From Chitinophagales bacterium (GTDB taxonomy: Bacteria; Bacteroidota; Bacteroidia; Chitinophagales; Chitinophagaceae), in assembly GCA_030832645.1 (NCBI GenBank), contig JAURIR010000006.1:1-56382 (forward strand): DNA of 56,382 bases. Direction: 5' to 3'. The notes beneath the pieces were generated by a model. It did no database searches and was not told the DNA's origin. It saw only the letters and a list, made by a program, of their open reading frames with translations. Made by a program: the position numbers and the translations under genes. Position 1 is the stretch's first letter, and every line of letters starts with the position of its first letter. Positions 33,621 through 42,176 of the stretch are shown piece after piece.

Positions 33621-34911
33621 TGGATGCAATTTTCTTCATCTCTTTTTCAATTTCATCGTTGCATAAATTTCCGATACTGCCCTCGTGGGTATGATGGAGG
33701 GGCTGTGATGCATCAAAATAGAAGCTACCTTCATTGATCATATTTCCTACCTGTGCATAGGCATCTCTGAAGGGAACTCCCTTGTTTACGAGCTCATTTA
33801 CTTTTTCAACACTGAATAGATAAGTGTATTTTTTGTCTTGTAAAATATGTTTATTGACCGATAGCGCACTCAGCATTACCTGCATTAATTGAAGGCAGCT
33901 ACGCAATTCTTCGATAGCCGGGAAGATGATTTCTTTTGTCAATTGCATCTCTCTGTGGTATCCAGAGGGTAAATTATTGGTCAATAAAGTTAGTTCGTTG
34001 GGTATGGATTGAATTCGGTTGCATTTGCCACGAATCAATTCAAATACGTCAGGATTTTTTTTGTGCGGCATGATGCTGCTTCCTGTGGTGAGTTCTTCCG
34101 GAAAAGAGATGAATCCAAAATTCTGACTTACATACAAACAACTGTCCATCGACAATCTGCTCAAGCTGGCTGCAATAGATGACAATGCGAATGCAACAAG
34201 TTTTTCTGTCTTTCCCCTGCTCATCTGTGCATATACAGAGTTATAATTAAGTGTTTGAAATTTAAGGAGCTCTGTAGTTCTTTTTCTATTGAGTGGAAAG
34301 GAGGAGCCGTATCCAGCACCGCTGCCAAGTGGATTCTTATTTGCAACATGAAAGGCAGCAGACAGGTATTCCATGTCGTCTACTAGACTCTCTGCGTATG
34401 CACCTAGCCAGAGTCCAACAGACGAAGGCATAGCAATTTGAAGATGAGTATAGCCAGGAATCAAGTCGTCTTTGTGCTGGTTACTTTTTTGAATCAAGAG
34501 ATCAAATAATTTCAAGACATCTTCTTTGATTTCCAGAATGGCAGAGCGTAGGTATAATTTGATATCAACTGCAACCTGATCGTTTCTGCTTCTGCCGGTA
34601 TGAATCATCTTGCCAGCGTCTCCGATTTCATTGGTAAGCATCCATTCGATTTGTGAATGCACATCTTCCATTGTATTGTCAATATGAAATTCACCTTTCA
34701 AAATGGCTTCTTGTATTTTCTTTAATCCACGGATGGCGTTGTCTGCATCCTTGTTACTCATCAATCCTTGTTCTGCTAACATGGTAACATGTGCGATGGA
34801 TCCCTCCACATCGAATCTTGCTAACAGTATATCAAAATTCCTATCGTTGCCAACCGTGAAATCTTCGATGATTGTAGAAGTGGACGTTGTATCTTTTTTC
34901 CAGAGTTTCAT
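33607..34911 (-). CDS. argH: Argininosuccinate lyase
   Basis: The final step, argininosuccinate to arginine plus fumarate. The 434-residue fumarase-superfamily enzyme has HTGRSRNDQVAVD, the TH of GYTHLQIA and the signature GSSIMPHKKNPD with the catalytic Ser. It is the last gene of the leftward operon, 9 bp after argE. It overlaps gldD by 14 bp tail to tail. Confidence 0.96.
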   Translation of the reverse strand: MKLWKKDTTSTSTIIEDFTVGNDRNFDILLARFDVEGSIAHVTMLAEQGLMSNKDADNAIRGLKKIQEAILKGEFHIDNTMEDVHSQIEWMLTNEIGDAGKMIHTGRSRNDQVAVDIKLYLRSAILEIKEDVLKLFDLLIQKSNQHKDDLIPGYTHLQIAMPSSVGLWLGAYAESLVDDMEYLSAAFHVANKNPLGSGAGYGSSFPLNRKRTTELLKFQTLNYNSVYAQMSRGKTEKLVAFALSSIAASLSRLSMDSCLYVSQNFGFISFPEELTTGSSIMPHKKNPDVFELIRGKCNRIQSIPNELTLLTNNLPSGYHREMQLTKEIIFPAIEELRSCLQLMQVMLSALSVNKHILQDKKYTYLFSVEKVNELVNKGVPFRDAYAQVGNMINEGSFYFDASQPLHHTHEGSIGNLCNDEIEKEMKKIASTISM

Positions 34912-34920
34912 AATAAGATA

Positions 34921-36030
34921 TTAAACAGCTCTATAGATTGATGCAGTTTCCTCCAACAGATGAACAAGGGTTTCAATACCCTGTTCAATTTCTGTTGTAT
35001 AAATATACTCATCTGCGGTGTGACTTCTTGCAGAATCACCCGGACCGATCTTCAACGCAGGGAAATTCATCAATGCTTTATCGCTTGTAGTAGGTGATCC
35101 GTAATGAGGTAATCCTAGTTTCTTTCCTGCTTTTACAATGGGGTGGTCAAGTGGAATGAGGGTTGATTTCAAACGAAAACTTCTAGGGGTTACTTCGCTT
35201 TTCAGTTGTTGTTTTAAGAGGTGAAGAATCTCTTCGAAACTATACAATTCATTTACTCGAATATCAACGACAAATTTGCAGCTGGAGGGTATAACATTGT
35301 GTGCCTTGTTCTCTGTTTCAATCACTGTTACCTTGGCGGTTGTCTTTCCTGTGAGTTCAGAAATCTTATCAAATTCCAGCTGGTTGATTGTCTGAATATC
35401 CTGCAATGCAATGGCAATGGCATTGACACCCTCTTCTCTTGCGGCATGCCCCGCAATGCCTTTGGCAAGTGCATCTACAACCAAGAGTCCTCTTTCTGCA
35501 ACAGCCATCTGCATTCTGGTAGGTTCTCCAACCAATGCACCCACGATGCTGCTTCCTTTTAGCTGCGATTGGAAATTGCTGTCGTTCAAGAGCAATTCCA
35601 CTCCATTCTTACCCGATATTTCCTCCTCAGCCGTTGCGGCGAGTATCAAATTAAAGGGCAATGATTCATTCGAATAGAAATGAATGAAGGCGGCAATCAG
35701 CGAAACCAATGGTCCACCTGCATCGTTACTGCCCAATCCAATGATCTTTCCGTTTTCTTCGATGGGAGTAAACGGATCGTTCGTAAATCCTTTTACTGGT
35801 TTTACAGTATCGTGATGAGAGTTTAAGAGGATGCTTGGTTTGGATGAATCGAAGTAATTGTTGAATGCATACACATTGTTCATTAATCTATTGGTAGAAA
35901 TAGATTTTCCCTGCAGAAATATTTCAATAAGATCCGCTACTTCCTTCTCTTCTTTACTGAACGAAGGAGTGGCGATCATTTCTTTCAGCAGCCTTATTGC
36001 ATCTTGTTGAATAGTGTGAAGTGTAGACAT
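34921..36030 (-). CDS. argE: N-acylornithine/N-acylcitrulline deacylase (M20 peptidase family)
   Basis: A metal-dependent amidohydrolase of 369 residues that removes the N-acyl group in arginine synthesis. Metal motifs are visible: LNSHHDTVKP, GSNDAGGP, TAEEEISGKNG and GEPTRMQMAVAERG. Because the pathway here uses an N-acylornithine carbamoyltransferase, the expected substrate is N-acetyl- or N-succinylcitrulline. I chose ATG 36030 (MSTLHTI), 13 bp after the argB stop; the ORF extends to 36072 inside argB. Confidence 0.87.
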   Translation of the reverse strand: MSTLHTIQQDAIRLLKEMIATPSFSKEEKEVADLIEIFLQGKSISTNRLMNNVYAFNNYFDSSKPSILLNSHHDTVKPVKGFTNDPFTPIEENGKIIGLGSNDAGGPLVSLIAAFIHFYSNESLPFNLILAATAEEEISGKNGVELLLNDSNFQSQLKGSSIVGALVGEPTRMQMAVAERGLLVVDALAKGIAGHAAREEGVNAIAIALQDIQTINQLEFDKISELTGKTTAKVTVIETENKAHNVIPSSCKFVVDIRVNELYSFEEILHLLKQQLKSEVTPRSFRLKSTLIPLDHPIVKAGKKLGLPHYGSPTTSDKALMNFPALKIGPGDSARSHTADEYIYTTEIEQGIETLVHLLEETASIYRAV

Positions 36031-36043
36031 CCTATTGTATTTA

Positions 36044-36823
36044 TCAACTGATGGTTGTTCCGCTTTTTCCATTGATCAATTCGCTCAATTCCATGGCATC
36101 TCCAATGATTACCTTTGATACGCCCGATGAAATAGCTGCAAATGCATTATCCAGTTTTGGGATCATTCCTGCAAAAATGGAATGCTGCTCCTTCAACTGC
36201 TGGTAAAGAGCTTGATCAATAGTTGGAATGACTGAATGCTCGTCGTTTACATCTTTAAGCACACCTTTTTTCTCAAAAGAATATACCAGGGTAGTGGCAG
36301 CGTGCTTTGACATGGCCTTCGCAATTTCCTGTGCAATCGTATCTGCATTGGTGTTCAACAGTTGTCCTGATTCATCTTGTGTAATGGGCGCGATAATTAT
36401 ATTGAGATTGTTCTGCAAAAGAGAAAGCAGTAAATCTGTTTGTACTTGATCCACATCTCCCACAAAGCCAAAATCGATGTTAGGATGTTTTCTTTTGTGT
36501 GCAATGATTATTGAAGCATCTGCTCCGCATATACCTATAGAGGGGGAAGCCAATGCGTTCAATTGTGCTACAAGTTGTTTATTGATCCAACCTGCGTAGA
36601 CCATTGTAACAACTTTTAGTGTTTCCTGATCGGTGATTCTTCTTCCATCAACCATTTGTTGTGGAATGGAAAGATCTGCAGCCAGTTTGGTGGCTATTTT
36701 TCCTCCTCCGTGAACAAGGATTTTTTTTCCTTGAATGCGTGCAAAGGCTGCAAGGAAAGTTTTCAGATTCGATGCATCGTCTATGATACTGCCACCGACT
36801 TTTATGATATAAAGTGGTTCCAT
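36044..36823 (-). CDS. argB: N-acetyl(succinyl)glutamate kinase
   Basis: A 259-residue amino-acid-kinase-fold enzyme phosphorylating N-acylglutamate. YIIKVGGSIID and VHGGGK are the ATP/substrate loops, GRRITDQETL binds the acylglutamate, and NTNADTIAQEIAKAM and MIPKLDNAFAAI follow. It lies 5 bp after the carbamoyltransferase gene. Bacteroidota enzymes of this type may use N-succinylglutamate. Confidence 0.93.
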   Translation of the reverse strand: MEPLYIIKVGGSIIDDASNLKTFLAAFARIQGKKILVHGGGKIATKLAADLSIPQQMVDGRRITDQETLKVVTMVYAGWINKQLVAQLNALASPSIGICGADASIIIAHKRKHPNIDFGFVGDVDQVQTDLLLSLLQNNLNIIIAPITQDESGQLLNTNADTIAQEIAKAMSKHAATTLVYSFEKKGVLKDVNDEHSVIPTIDQALYQQLKEQHSIFAGMIPKLDNAFAAISSGVSKVIIGDAMELSELINGKSGTTIS

Positions 36824-36828
36824 GATTT

Positions 36829-37794
36829 TTATTTATGCTGTTTGAGCATGGACGCGATTACTGCTTGTGCTGCCCATACTCTGTTGGATGCTTGTTGGGT
36901 GATAATACTATTTGGTCCATCCAGTATTTCATCAGGAAGTTCAACATTTCGTCGAACAGGAAGGCAATGCATCACTTTTGCCCGATTGGTTTTTTCTAAT
37001 TTTTTATTACTGAGCATCCATTCTCCCTCATAGGCAGGCATTGTGCCGTATTGCTGAACTGCACTCCAATTCTTTACGTAGATGAAATCAGCGTCTTGCA
37101 AAGCTGCATCTTGGTCGTATACAATAGTAGCACCCTTTGTAAACTGTTCGTCGAGTTCATAGCCTTTCGGATGGGTGATAACAAAATCAGCCTCTCCCCA
37201 TGCATTAGTCCATTGCGCAAAGCTATTGGCTACACATTGTGGCAAAGGTTTTACGTGAGGTGCCCAGCTCAAAACGATCCGGGGTTTTTTATTCAAGCTG
37301 ATTGTTTTGATGGTTTCATGAATCGTAATCAAATCGGCGAAACTTTGTAGGGGATGAAGTGTTGCGCTTTCCAAGCTGATCACTGGAATGCCGGCATATT
37401 TTATAAATTGATGAATGATGTGCTCGCTGTAATCTGCAGTACGGTCTTTTAGTCCTGGAAAGGTCCTCACTGCAAGTATGTCGAAATAATTTCCCAAGAT
37501 GGGTGCAGCATCCTTCACATGCTCTACGGTAGTTCCGTTCATGATTGCACCGTCTTCAAATTCCAATGCCCATCCTTCTGCTCCAACATTGAACACAACT
37601 GCTTCCATTCCCAATTGTTGTGCAGCAACTTGTGTACTCAATCGTGTACGCATACTTGGATTCATGAACAGGCATCCAATTTTCTTGTGTTTGCCCAATT
37701 GTTCGTCTTTCCATGGCGTTGCTTTATACTCCAAAGCCATCTCGATGAGCCCGGGAATAGAATGTACGTCGTTTGCAGATAGAAATTGTTTCAT
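36829..37794 (-). CDS. argF': N-succinyl(acetyl)ornithine carbamoyltransferase
   Basis: A 321-residue transcarbamylase of the unusual Bacteroidota/Xanthomonas branch. It carbamoylates an N-acylated ornithine rather than free ornithine. SMRTRLSTQ is the carbamoyl-phosphate loop (the STRTR equivalent) and HCLPVRRN is the C-terminal substrate loop. Residue 90, in NGTTVEHV, is Val. In the Xanthomonas acetylornithine enzyme this position is Glu92 and in the Bacteroides fragilis succinylornithine enzyme Pro90; as I recall, replacing the Glu by small or hydrophobic residues switches preference to succinylornithine. I therefore favour succinylornithine. Confidence 0.93.
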   Translation of the reverse strand: MKQFLSANDVHSIPGLIEMALEYKATPWKDEQLGKHKKIGCLFMNPSMRTRLSTQVAAQQLGMEAVVFNVGAEGWALEFEDGAIMNGTTVEHVKDAAPILGNYFDILAVRTFPGLKDRTADYSEHIIHQFIKYAGIPVISLESATLHPLQSFADLITIHETIKTISLNKKPRIVLSWAPHVKPLPQCVANSFAQWTNAWGEADFVITHPKGYELDEQFTKGATIVYDQDAALQDADFIYVKNWSAVQQYGTMPAYEGEWMLSNKKLEKTNRAKVMHCLPVRRNVELPDEILDGPNSIITQQASNRVWAAQAVIASMLKQHK

Positions 37795-37801
37795 GATGCA
37801 A

Positions 37802-38947
37802 TTAGTCTTGGTAATTATTGATAGCCAGTGAAAGTTTCTCTATGAAATAGGCTGCATCCTCCATTGTAAGTGCCAGCGAAGGCAGTAATCTGATCACATT
37901 GGGTTTTGCTTCCCCGGTAAATATTTTATGTTTGAAAAGAAGATCTTTTTTAAGATTTTTCAAATGATCTGGGACGTCGAATCCGATCATCAGTCCTTTT
38001 CCTCTTACACCCGATATGGATGGAATCGATTTCAGGGAAGAGAGTAGAAACTCGCCTACTTTTTCTGCATTGCTCATCAAATCTTCTTTTTTCATCACTT
38101 CCAAAACTGCCAGTGCAGCTGCGCAAGCCAAGTGGTTACCACCGAAAGTGGTTCCCAACATGCCGTGTTTTGATTTCAAGGCAGGAGAGATGATGATGCC
38201 GCCGATGGGAAATCCATTGCCCATACCTTTTGCCATTGAGTAGATATCGGCCTCTACACCCGCATCATCGTGACTGAAAAATTTTCCTGATCTGCCATAG
38301 CCGCATTGAACACTGTCTGCAATGTATATTGCACCGTATTGGTTGCAGTTTTTTCTTATAGATAATAAGAAGCTATTATCTGCAACGTTGATGCCGCCAA
38401 CCCCTTGAATACCTTCGATGATTACTGCAGCAATTTCATGCCCTTGGGTGTTGAATGTTTCTTCCAGTGCTGCTACATCGTTGAATGGTAAGAAAATAAT
38501 ATTTTCTGTTTCGTTAACCGGAGCAAGGATAGCAGGGTTGTCTGTTGCAGCAACCGCAAGAGAAGTTCTGCCGTGAAATGATTTTTTGAAGGCGATGATT
38601 TTTTTTCTTCCCGTATGAAAAGATGCCAGTTTCAATGCATTCTCATTGGCTTCTGCTCCTGAATTACAAAGGAATAATTGGTATTCTTTTTTTCCGGATA
38701 CTTCACCCAATGTATGCGCCAATTCTTCTTGAATTGGAATTTTTATCGAGTTGGAATAAAATGCAATTTTTTTTATTTGTTCCTCTATACGATGAACCCA
38801 ATGCGGATGTGTATGTCCGATGCTGATCACCGCATGCCCACCATACAGGTCGAGGTATTCATTTTGACGATCATCCCAAACCCTCGATCCTTTGGCATGC
38901 GTGATGTTGATGTCGTTGATAGGGTATACGTCAAATAGTTTCATCAC
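37802..38947 (-). CDS. argD: Acetyl/succinylornithine aminotransferase
   Basis: A 381-residue class III PLP aminotransferase forming N-acylornithine. DLYGGHAVISIGHTHP is near the N-terminus, FLCNSGAEANENALKLA is the PLP phosphate region, SFHGRTSLA follows, and the PLP lysine is probably in the YSMAKGMGNGFPIG segment. It starts MMKLFDVYP; the second Met is an equally possible start. It lies 7 bp upstream of the carbamoyltransferase gene. Confidence 0.94.
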   Translation of the reverse strand: MMKLFDVYPINDINITHAKGSRVWDDRQNEYLDLYGGHAVISIGHTHPHWVHRIEEQIKKIAFYSNSIKIPIQEELAHTLGEVSGKKEYQLFLCNSGAEANENALKLASFHTGRKKIIAFKKSFHGRTSLAVAATDNPAILAPVNETENIIFLPFNDVAALEETFNTQGHEIAAVIIEGIQGVGGINVADNSFLLSIRKNCNQYGAIYIADSVQCGYGRSGKFFSHDDAGVEADIYSMAKGMGNGFPIGGIIISPALKSKHGMLGTTFGGNHLACAAALAVLEVMKKEDLMSNAEKVGEFLLSSLKSIPSISGVRGKGLMIGFDVPDHLKNLKKDLLFKHKIFTGEAKPNVIRLLPSLALTMEDAAYFIEKLSLAINNYQD

Positions 38948-38955
38948 TTTAATAT

Positions 38956-39936
38956 TTAAAAAGCACTTGCTTTAAGTTGGAGTCCTTCGGTTTGCTCAAG
39001 ACCAAACATGATATTCATATTTTGAACAGCTTGTCCGCTTGCGCCTTTCAACAAATTATCCAGTGCAGTATGAACGACCAATTTATCATTGGCCTGCTCT
39101 AAAAAAATCACAGCTTTGTTAGTATTGATAACTTGTTTCAAGGCAATTTGTTTTTCCGAAACCACAGTAAATGGGTGCTCACTATAATATTCTTTGTACA
39201 ATGCAATTGCTTGTTCAATGGAATGTGTGGAACTGAGTGTGGAAGAAGCAAAAATTCCTCTGGTGAAATCTCCTCTCCATGGAACAAAGTGAACAGAGGC
39301 TTTTGCTGAACTCAGTTGATGCAGCGACTGATGAATTTCGCCAAGATGTTGATGTGTCAGCGTTTTGTAGGCTTGAATATTGTTTGCCCTCCATGAAAAA
39401 TGGCTGGTGGCACTAAGGGATTGACCTGCTCCAGTTGATCCAGTAATAGCGGTTGTATACACATCGTTCACCAACCCTTTTGAGGCCAGCGGAAGCAATC
39501 CCAATTGAATGGCTGTTGCAAAGCAACCAGGATTGGCAATATTCTTTGCAGATGCGATTTGTTGAAAATTCAATTCAGGCAGACCGTACACAAATTTTCT
39601 ATTTTGAAAGTTTGCATTGGACTCCAGGCGAAAATCGTTCGCCAGATCTATAATATTGATCTGTTCTGAAATTGTATTTTCTTGTAAAAACTTGGATGAT
39701 TCGCCATGACCAAGACAGAGAAACAATACATCTATGTTTTGGTCAATGCTATCTGTAAATTGTAATGTGGTAGATCCGAGAAGGTCTTCGTGCACTTGAT
39801 GGACTGGATTTCCTGCATTACTCTTGCTATGAACAAAAGAGATTTCAACACGGGGATGATGTAACAATAGACGGATCAGTTCACCTCCTGTGTATCCTGC
39901 TCCACCAATGATTCCTACTTTGATGGTTGCTTTCAT
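38956..39936 (-). CDS. argC: N-acyl-gamma-glutamyl-phosphate reductase
   Basis: A 326-residue NADPH-dependent semialdehyde-forming enzyme. GIIGGAGYTGGELIRLL is the Rossmann motif with the ArgC signature, ANPGCFATAIQLGLLPL carries the catalytic Cys, and HFVPWRGDFTRGI is the substrate region. Its ATG overlaps the argG stop (ATGA), implying translational coupling. Confidence 0.96.
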   Translation of the reverse strand: MKATIKVGIIGGAGYTGGELIRLLLHHPRVEISFVHSKSNAGNPVHQVHEDLLGSTTLQFTDSIDQNIDVLFLCLGHGESSKFLQENTISEQINIIDLANDFRLESNANFQNRKFVYGLPELNFQQIASAKNIANPGCFATAIQLGLLPLASKGLVNDVYTTAITGSTGAGQSLSATSHFSWRANNIQAYKTLTHQHLGEIHQSLHQLSSAKASVHFVPWRGDFTRGIFASSTLSSTHSIEQAIALYKEYYSEHPFTVVSEKQIALKQVINTNKAVIFLEQANDKLVVHTALDNLLKGASGQAVQNMNIMFGLEQTEGLQLKASAF

Positions 39937-41141
39937 AGTGAATCTTTTTTATTTTGCTTTTGAACAGCATTCCAGATACTGGTTTGGTTTCCGAAGATCT
40001 TGCTGAAGCCTCTTACATCATCACCAGTAAAGCCTGTATTCATTTCACCGTACTTTCCAAATTTACTGTTCATCAAATCAAACGGTGATTCGATGCCGAT
40101 GATTTGGAACCTATAGGGTTGAAGCTGAACATATACATTTCCTGTTACGTTTTCTTGTGAGTGTTCAAGATAGGCTTCAATGTCTCTCATCACAGGGTCG
40201 AGTATTTGTCCTTCGTGCAACCAATTCCCGTAAAACTGAGAGAGGGTATCTTTCCATTGCAGCTGCCATTTTGTGAGCACGTGTTTCTCCAGTGCGTGAT
40301 GTGATTTTAAGATTACCATAGGTGCTGCTGCTTCAAAGCCAACTCTTCCTTTGATACCGATAATTGTATCGCCTACATGCACATCTCTTCCAATTCCAAA
40401 TGGACCCGCCAATGTTTGTAAGTATTGAATCGCCTTGGATGGATGATCAAAAACTTTCTCATTGATTCCTTTCAACTCACCTTTCTCAAAACGAAGGACT
40501 ACTTCTTCTGGATCCTGTTTGGTTACCTGTGTAGGCCAAGCCGATTCAGGGAGCATTCCTTTAGATGAAAGTGTTTCCTTTCCGCCCACGCTGGTTCCCC
40601 AGAGTCCTTTGTTAATAGAGTACATCGCCTTTTCTGCATTCATTTGAACTCCTTTTGATTGGAGGTATTGAATTTCTTCTTCTCTACTGAGTTGCAAATC
40701 GCGAATGGGAGTGATGATCTCAACACCTGGGATCATGATATGGAAGACCATGTCGAAACGAACTTGATCGTTTCCTGCTCCAGTGCTTCCATGGGCAACT
40801 GCATCTGCACCAAGTTGTTGAACATGTTCTGCAATATGGATCGCCTGGCTCAATCTCTCAGCACTTACGCTCAATGGATAGGTATTGTTTTTTAAAACGT
40901 TTCCGTAAATCAGGTATTTAATGATACGATCATAATAGGATGAAACAGCATTCACAGAAGTATGAGAAGTGACACCTAATTTCTTTGCATGCTCCTCGAT
41001 TTTCTTTAACTCCTCTTCGCTGAAACCACCTGTATTTACGATGATGCTGTGTACTTCGTATCCTTTTTCTTCAGAAAGATATTTTACACAAAACGTTGTA
41101 TCCAATCCACCACTGAATCCCAATACAATTTTCTTTGGCAT
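39933..41141 (-). CDS. argG: Argininosuccinate synthase
   Basis: A 402-residue ATP-dependent ligase of citrulline and aspartate. LGFSGGLDTTFCVKYL is the P-loop of the N-type PPi synthetases; AHGSTGAGNDQVRFD is the citrulline/aspartate binding motif. It is the second gene of the operon, 10 bp after the GNAT gene, and overlaps argC by 4 bp. Placing argG ahead of argC is a common Bacteroidota order. Confidence 0.96.
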   Translation of the reverse strand: MPKKIVLGFSGGLDTTFCVKYLSEEKGYEVHSIIVNTGGFSEEELKKIEEHAKKLGVTSHTSVNAVSSYYDRIIKYLIYGNVLKNNTYPLSVSAERLSQAIHIAEHVQQLGADAVAHGSTGAGNDQVRFDMVFHIMIPGVEIITPIRDLQLSREEEIQYLQSKGVQMNAEKAMYSINKGLWGTSVGGKETLSSKGMLPESAWPTQVTKQDPEEVVLRFEKGELKGINEKVFDHPSKAIQYLQTLAGPFGIGRDVHVGDTIIGIKGRVGFEAAAPMVILKSHHALEKHVLTKWQLQWKDTLSQFYGNWLHEGQILDPVMRDIEAYLEHSQENVTGNVYVQLQPYRFQIIGIESPFDLMNSKFGKYGEMNTGFTGDDVRGFSKIFGNQTSIWNAVQKQNKKDSL

Positions 41142-41151
41142 GTTCTGAGTT

Positions 41152-41856
41152 TTAGATGTTGATTAAAGACAGCAACACTCCCACAATGGATTTTCCGTTG
41201 TTATCTTTTTTGGTAAATGACTTGAGAAAATTCAATCGTTTAAAGTTGAAAAGTCTTTCAAATCCTTTTTTATTTTCTTCGAAATATTGTGTTGTTTCTT
41301 CTGGAGTATAATGATCTTTCGGATCGTATAACATGGCTGTGCACATACAGTTTTTTCTTTCCTTGCTCATCAGTATATCATAGTTCACACAGCTTTTGCA
41401 TCCTGCCCAGAAGTCTTCGTCTTGAGTAAGTTCTGAATAAGTAACTGGCTCGTAACCCAGTTCAGAATTGATTTTCATTACTGCCAGCCCTGTAGTTAAA
41501 CCAAAAATCTTTGCATCAGGATAGGTGGTTCTGCTCAGTTCAAAAATTTTCTTTTTGATCAGCTTAGCCAATCCACCTTTTCTCAAACTTGGTTTTACGA
41601 TGAGTCCGGAGTTGGCAACATACGCTCCGTGGCTCCAGGTTTCAATGTAGCAAAATCCTGCCCATTCGCCTTTTTCTGAAGTTGCCACTACGGCTTTGCC
41701 CTCGCTCATTTTCTTGCGTACATAGTCGGGGCTCCTTTTGGCAATACCCGTACCACGGGCTTTTGCGGATTCCTCCATTTCTGTACAGATTTCGTCGGCA
41801 AACTTGAAATCTGCTTCACTGGCTACGTATATATTATAGTGTTTTTGTTCTTCCAT
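41152..41856 (-). CDS. GNAT acetyltransferase at the head of the arg operon, candidate N-acylglutamate synthase
   Basis: A 234-residue protein with a GNAT fold: the strand KAVVATSEKGEWAGFCYIE, the acyl-CoA loop LRKGGLAKLIKK, and LTTGLAVMKINSELGYEPV. A Cys cluster follows (GCKSC and NCMC), which may bind a metal or sense something. The operon contains no classical ArgA or ArgJ, yet needs an N-acylglutamate; first position in the operon makes this the natural candidate. Whether acetyl- or succinyl-CoA is used cannot be read. A 320-bp leader lies upstream. Confidence 0.8.
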   Translation of the reverse strand: MEEQKHYNIYVASEADFKFADEICTEMEESAKARGTGIAKRSPDYVRKKMSEGKAVVATSEKGEWAGFCYIETWSHGAYVANSGLIVKPSLRKGGLAKLIKKKIFELSRTTYPDAKIFGLTTGLAVMKINSELGYEPVTYSELTQDEDFWAGCKSCVNYDILMSKERKNCMCTAMLYDPKDHYTPEETTQYFEENKKGFERLFNFKRLNFLKSFTKKDNNGKSIVGVLLSLINI

Positions 41857-41952
41857 TTTTACATGATGAATTGAAATGAATGGTATCCGGATCCCTTTGA
41901 AATCAAGAGGAACCAGGTTATCGAATCAATCGCTGTGAGGGTGTAGTAACTA

Positions 41953-42081
41953 TCAACGTCGTACCAAAAATGGAATCGGTCGGCGTAAAAAAACTGTAGC
42001 GCTTGGTACAGTAAAAACCCAACGCGTGGAAGCGGCAGGAGCCGTTTCTGCTATTGTTGAAGGGGTTAGGTTTTTTTTCAT
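41953..42081 (-). CDS. Possible leader peptide upstream of the arg operon
   Basis: A 42-codon ORF, MKKNLTPSTIAETAPAASTR at the start, ending LRRPIPFLVRR. Five Arg codons, four of them in the last 12 residues (CGC CGA and CGA CGT just before TGA). It lies in the 320-bp leader of the arginine operon, about 95 bp before the GNAT gene. A possible -7 element, TATGTTTA, lies at 42124-42131 on the minus strand. It may be a regulatory leader peptide or chance. Confidence 0.25.
   Translation of the reverse strand: MKKNLTPSTIAETAPAASTRWVFTVPSATVFLRRPIPFLVRR
41961..42012 (-). promoter_or_regulatory. Mutually exclusive stems in the arg operon leader
   Basis: Minus strand: ACTGTA and TACAGT with an 8-nt loop (42012-41993) followed by seven Ts resembles a weak intrinsic terminator. 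GTACCAA, within that hairpin (42009-42003), can instead pair with TTGGTAC at 41967-41961. The two stems cannot coexist, which is the layout of an attenuator. The stem is short and AU-rich, so this is tentative. Confidence 0.25.
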
Positions 42082-42176
42082 TTCTCTGTGTCTAAGAAAT
42101 TAATAAAAATTGTGAACTGCAAATAAACATATTTTTTTCTAAAAATGGCCTAAATATGTTTGAATCCTTTCGAGGA

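Noticed and set aside
41939-42106. Plus-strand open frame with GIGRRKKTVALGTVKTQRVE
   Set aside because: Looks faintly like a ribosomal S9 or histone-like start, but it has no start codon, no continuing homology and lies antisense in the arg leader.
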